Of a stretch of DNA of 64,000 bases, positions 62,600-64,000 are shown one piece after another. Made by a program: the position numbers and the translations under genes. How positions within the stretch are numbered: position 1 is the stretch's first letter; each line of letters begins with the position of its first letter. The notes beneath the pieces are model-generated. The model was not told the origin of the DNA. It worked only from the letters and a program-made list of their open reading frames with translations, and did no database searches. The stretch is from Torreya grandis (Eukaryota > Streptophyta > Pinopsida > Cupressales > Taxaceae), in contig JARHVA010001427.1 of the NCBI GenBank assembly GCA_037957365.1, positions 1,388,001 through 1,452,000 on the forward strand, written 5' to 3'.

Positions 62600-63765
62600 T
62601 GTATTTACAATGAATATTCACATAAACAATATTATATTTTCATCTTCATTAATTTAAAGAGCATTAAGACATGATTTGTGTTGAAAGGGTAATCTTGGTT
62701 AAGAGTAGTTTTATTATTTTTGATCAAATTTATAGTTATAATATTATCTTAGTTTACTATTTTTTGATATTATCCTCACTCTAAATGAGGATAGTAACCT
62801 TTCTCACCATGGTTATATATATGGGGCTCGTACTACTCTTTAGGTCAACATGTAGCTTCTCATCATCACCAAACACATAAAATATGTGTTTTCAAGACCC
62901 TTTTCACTATAAATTCCATGATTTATGATAAGGAGCACTTAGAGAAATAATTGGAATAATTAAATTTAGTTTCTAAAAAATCATGGTTTCAAATTGAAAT
63001 AAATCTCCAAGTCCTTCATAAAATATAGGAACAATAAGGATAAGAGATGAAGGGTGGACATAGGAATTTCAAACAAATTTTATAATGTTCCATTTATGTA
63101 CTGGGATTTATTTTTCTCCTTTATGTAACTAGTTATGCATATAAAGTAATTAAATGATTGATTAATAATTATTAAATAATAAAAGGACTAAAATAAATTC
63201 AAATAATTAATAACATATTTAATTTTATGTACATAAAGACATGATAGTGATAATGAAAGGGAGTACAATTATTTAGAATAATTTTATCTAAAGAAATTCT
63301 ATATGATTGGTATGAACTGATAAAAAAACTCATATTTATTGATTAATTACATAATTTTAATTTATTAATTAATTAATTATTATAATTATCAATAATGAAC
63401 ATTTTTAATTAAGGGTGTAGTTCATGAGTAAAGGTATGTGGTTTTATAACATCGATCCAAGTTTAAATCTCATCAGGAACATTTAGCTAATGTAATAAAT
63501 TATCTACCAATAAGACTCATTACTCACTTAAGTTAATGGTTTGTGGATATTATCAAGAAGACATGTTTTTAAGGCTCTTAATGGCCCTGCACTATCCTTC
63601 TTTATGTGTACTTGATTATAATTCTAAGTATTAATGTCAAATTAGTACTTCAGCCTACCACCTCAAAAAGTTAGGAATGAGGTCCATAGATTGTGACCTC
63701 ACTGACTGTGTCCTAGTTAATTCCAATATTTTATAAGGTAGGACACTATTATAATCCCTTGTTAT
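62600..63765. other. No gene recognised
   Basis: Very AT-rich sequence, with alternating TTAATTAATTAATTA near 63360-63376. No motif or element boundary identified. Confidence 0.5.

Positions 63766-64000
<235 letters not shown>

Overview
The window looks like intergenic DNA from a very large, slowly eroding plant nuclear genome. A gymnosperm such as a conifer would fit; this is inference, because no host marker gene is present. I found no intact host gene, rRNA gene, functional tRNA gene, CRISPR array or bacterial feature. The sequence is AT-rich and CpG-poor. Nearly every recognisable protein remnant belongs to an LTR retrotransposon and is broken by stop codons, mostly TAA or TAG where glutamine is expected, which is the footprint of methyl-cytosine deamination.

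Layout. 0.68-1.91 kb: lone Tat-type LTR candidate, minus. 1.94-3.32 kb: Ty3/gypsy RNase H-integrase remnant, plus. 4.88-10.05 kb: complete Ty1/copia element on the minus strand with LTRs, PBS, PPT and 5-bp target duplication GATTC; it is inserted beside a long, unrecognised, Gln/Lys-rich decayed reading frame (10.2-12.77 kb, plus). 14.34-20.23 kb: Ty3/gypsy element, minus. 20.23-24.29 kb: a 4-kb repeat (D1) that runs into a Tat-lineage Ty3/gypsy gag-pol on the plus strand (24.22-30.31 kb) with protease, RT, RNase H, a second RNase H and integrase. 31.87-33.66 kb: antisense plant-mobile-domain-like pseudogene behind that pol. 35.56 kb: PPT and LTR start, with a TATA box at 36.01 kb. 37.6-40.03 kb: another antisense decayed frame of unknown family. 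40.04-44.12 kb: second copy of the 4-kb repeat (D2). 44.12-52.86 kb: SIRE/Maximus-like copia element, minus, with 2.8-3.4 kb LTRs and TSD TATTA, inserted into D2; its short internal region holds a 300-bp, almost perfect inverted repeat. 55.16-56.2 kb: dispersed repeat segments with partners at 13.96, 14.94 and 36.95 kb. 56.65-59.52 kb: gag-protease remnant of another Ty3/gypsy element, minus. 63.77-64.0 kb: compound microsatellite running off the window.

The parts do not act together as a pathway. They are nested layers of dead elements. LTR comparison by eye suggests the 4.9-10.1 kb copia is the youngest datable insertion (about 7-8% LTR divergence). The 14.3 kb gypsy and the 44.1 kb SIRE-like element are clearly older (roughly 15-20%).

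Most worth following up: the 48.8-49.1 kb palindrome, which is far less diverged than its host element; the unrecognised long decayed frames at 10.2-12.8 kb and 37.6-40.0 kb; and the antisense plant-mobile-domain gene apparently carried by the Tat element. All identities and alignments here were made by eye, without database searches.
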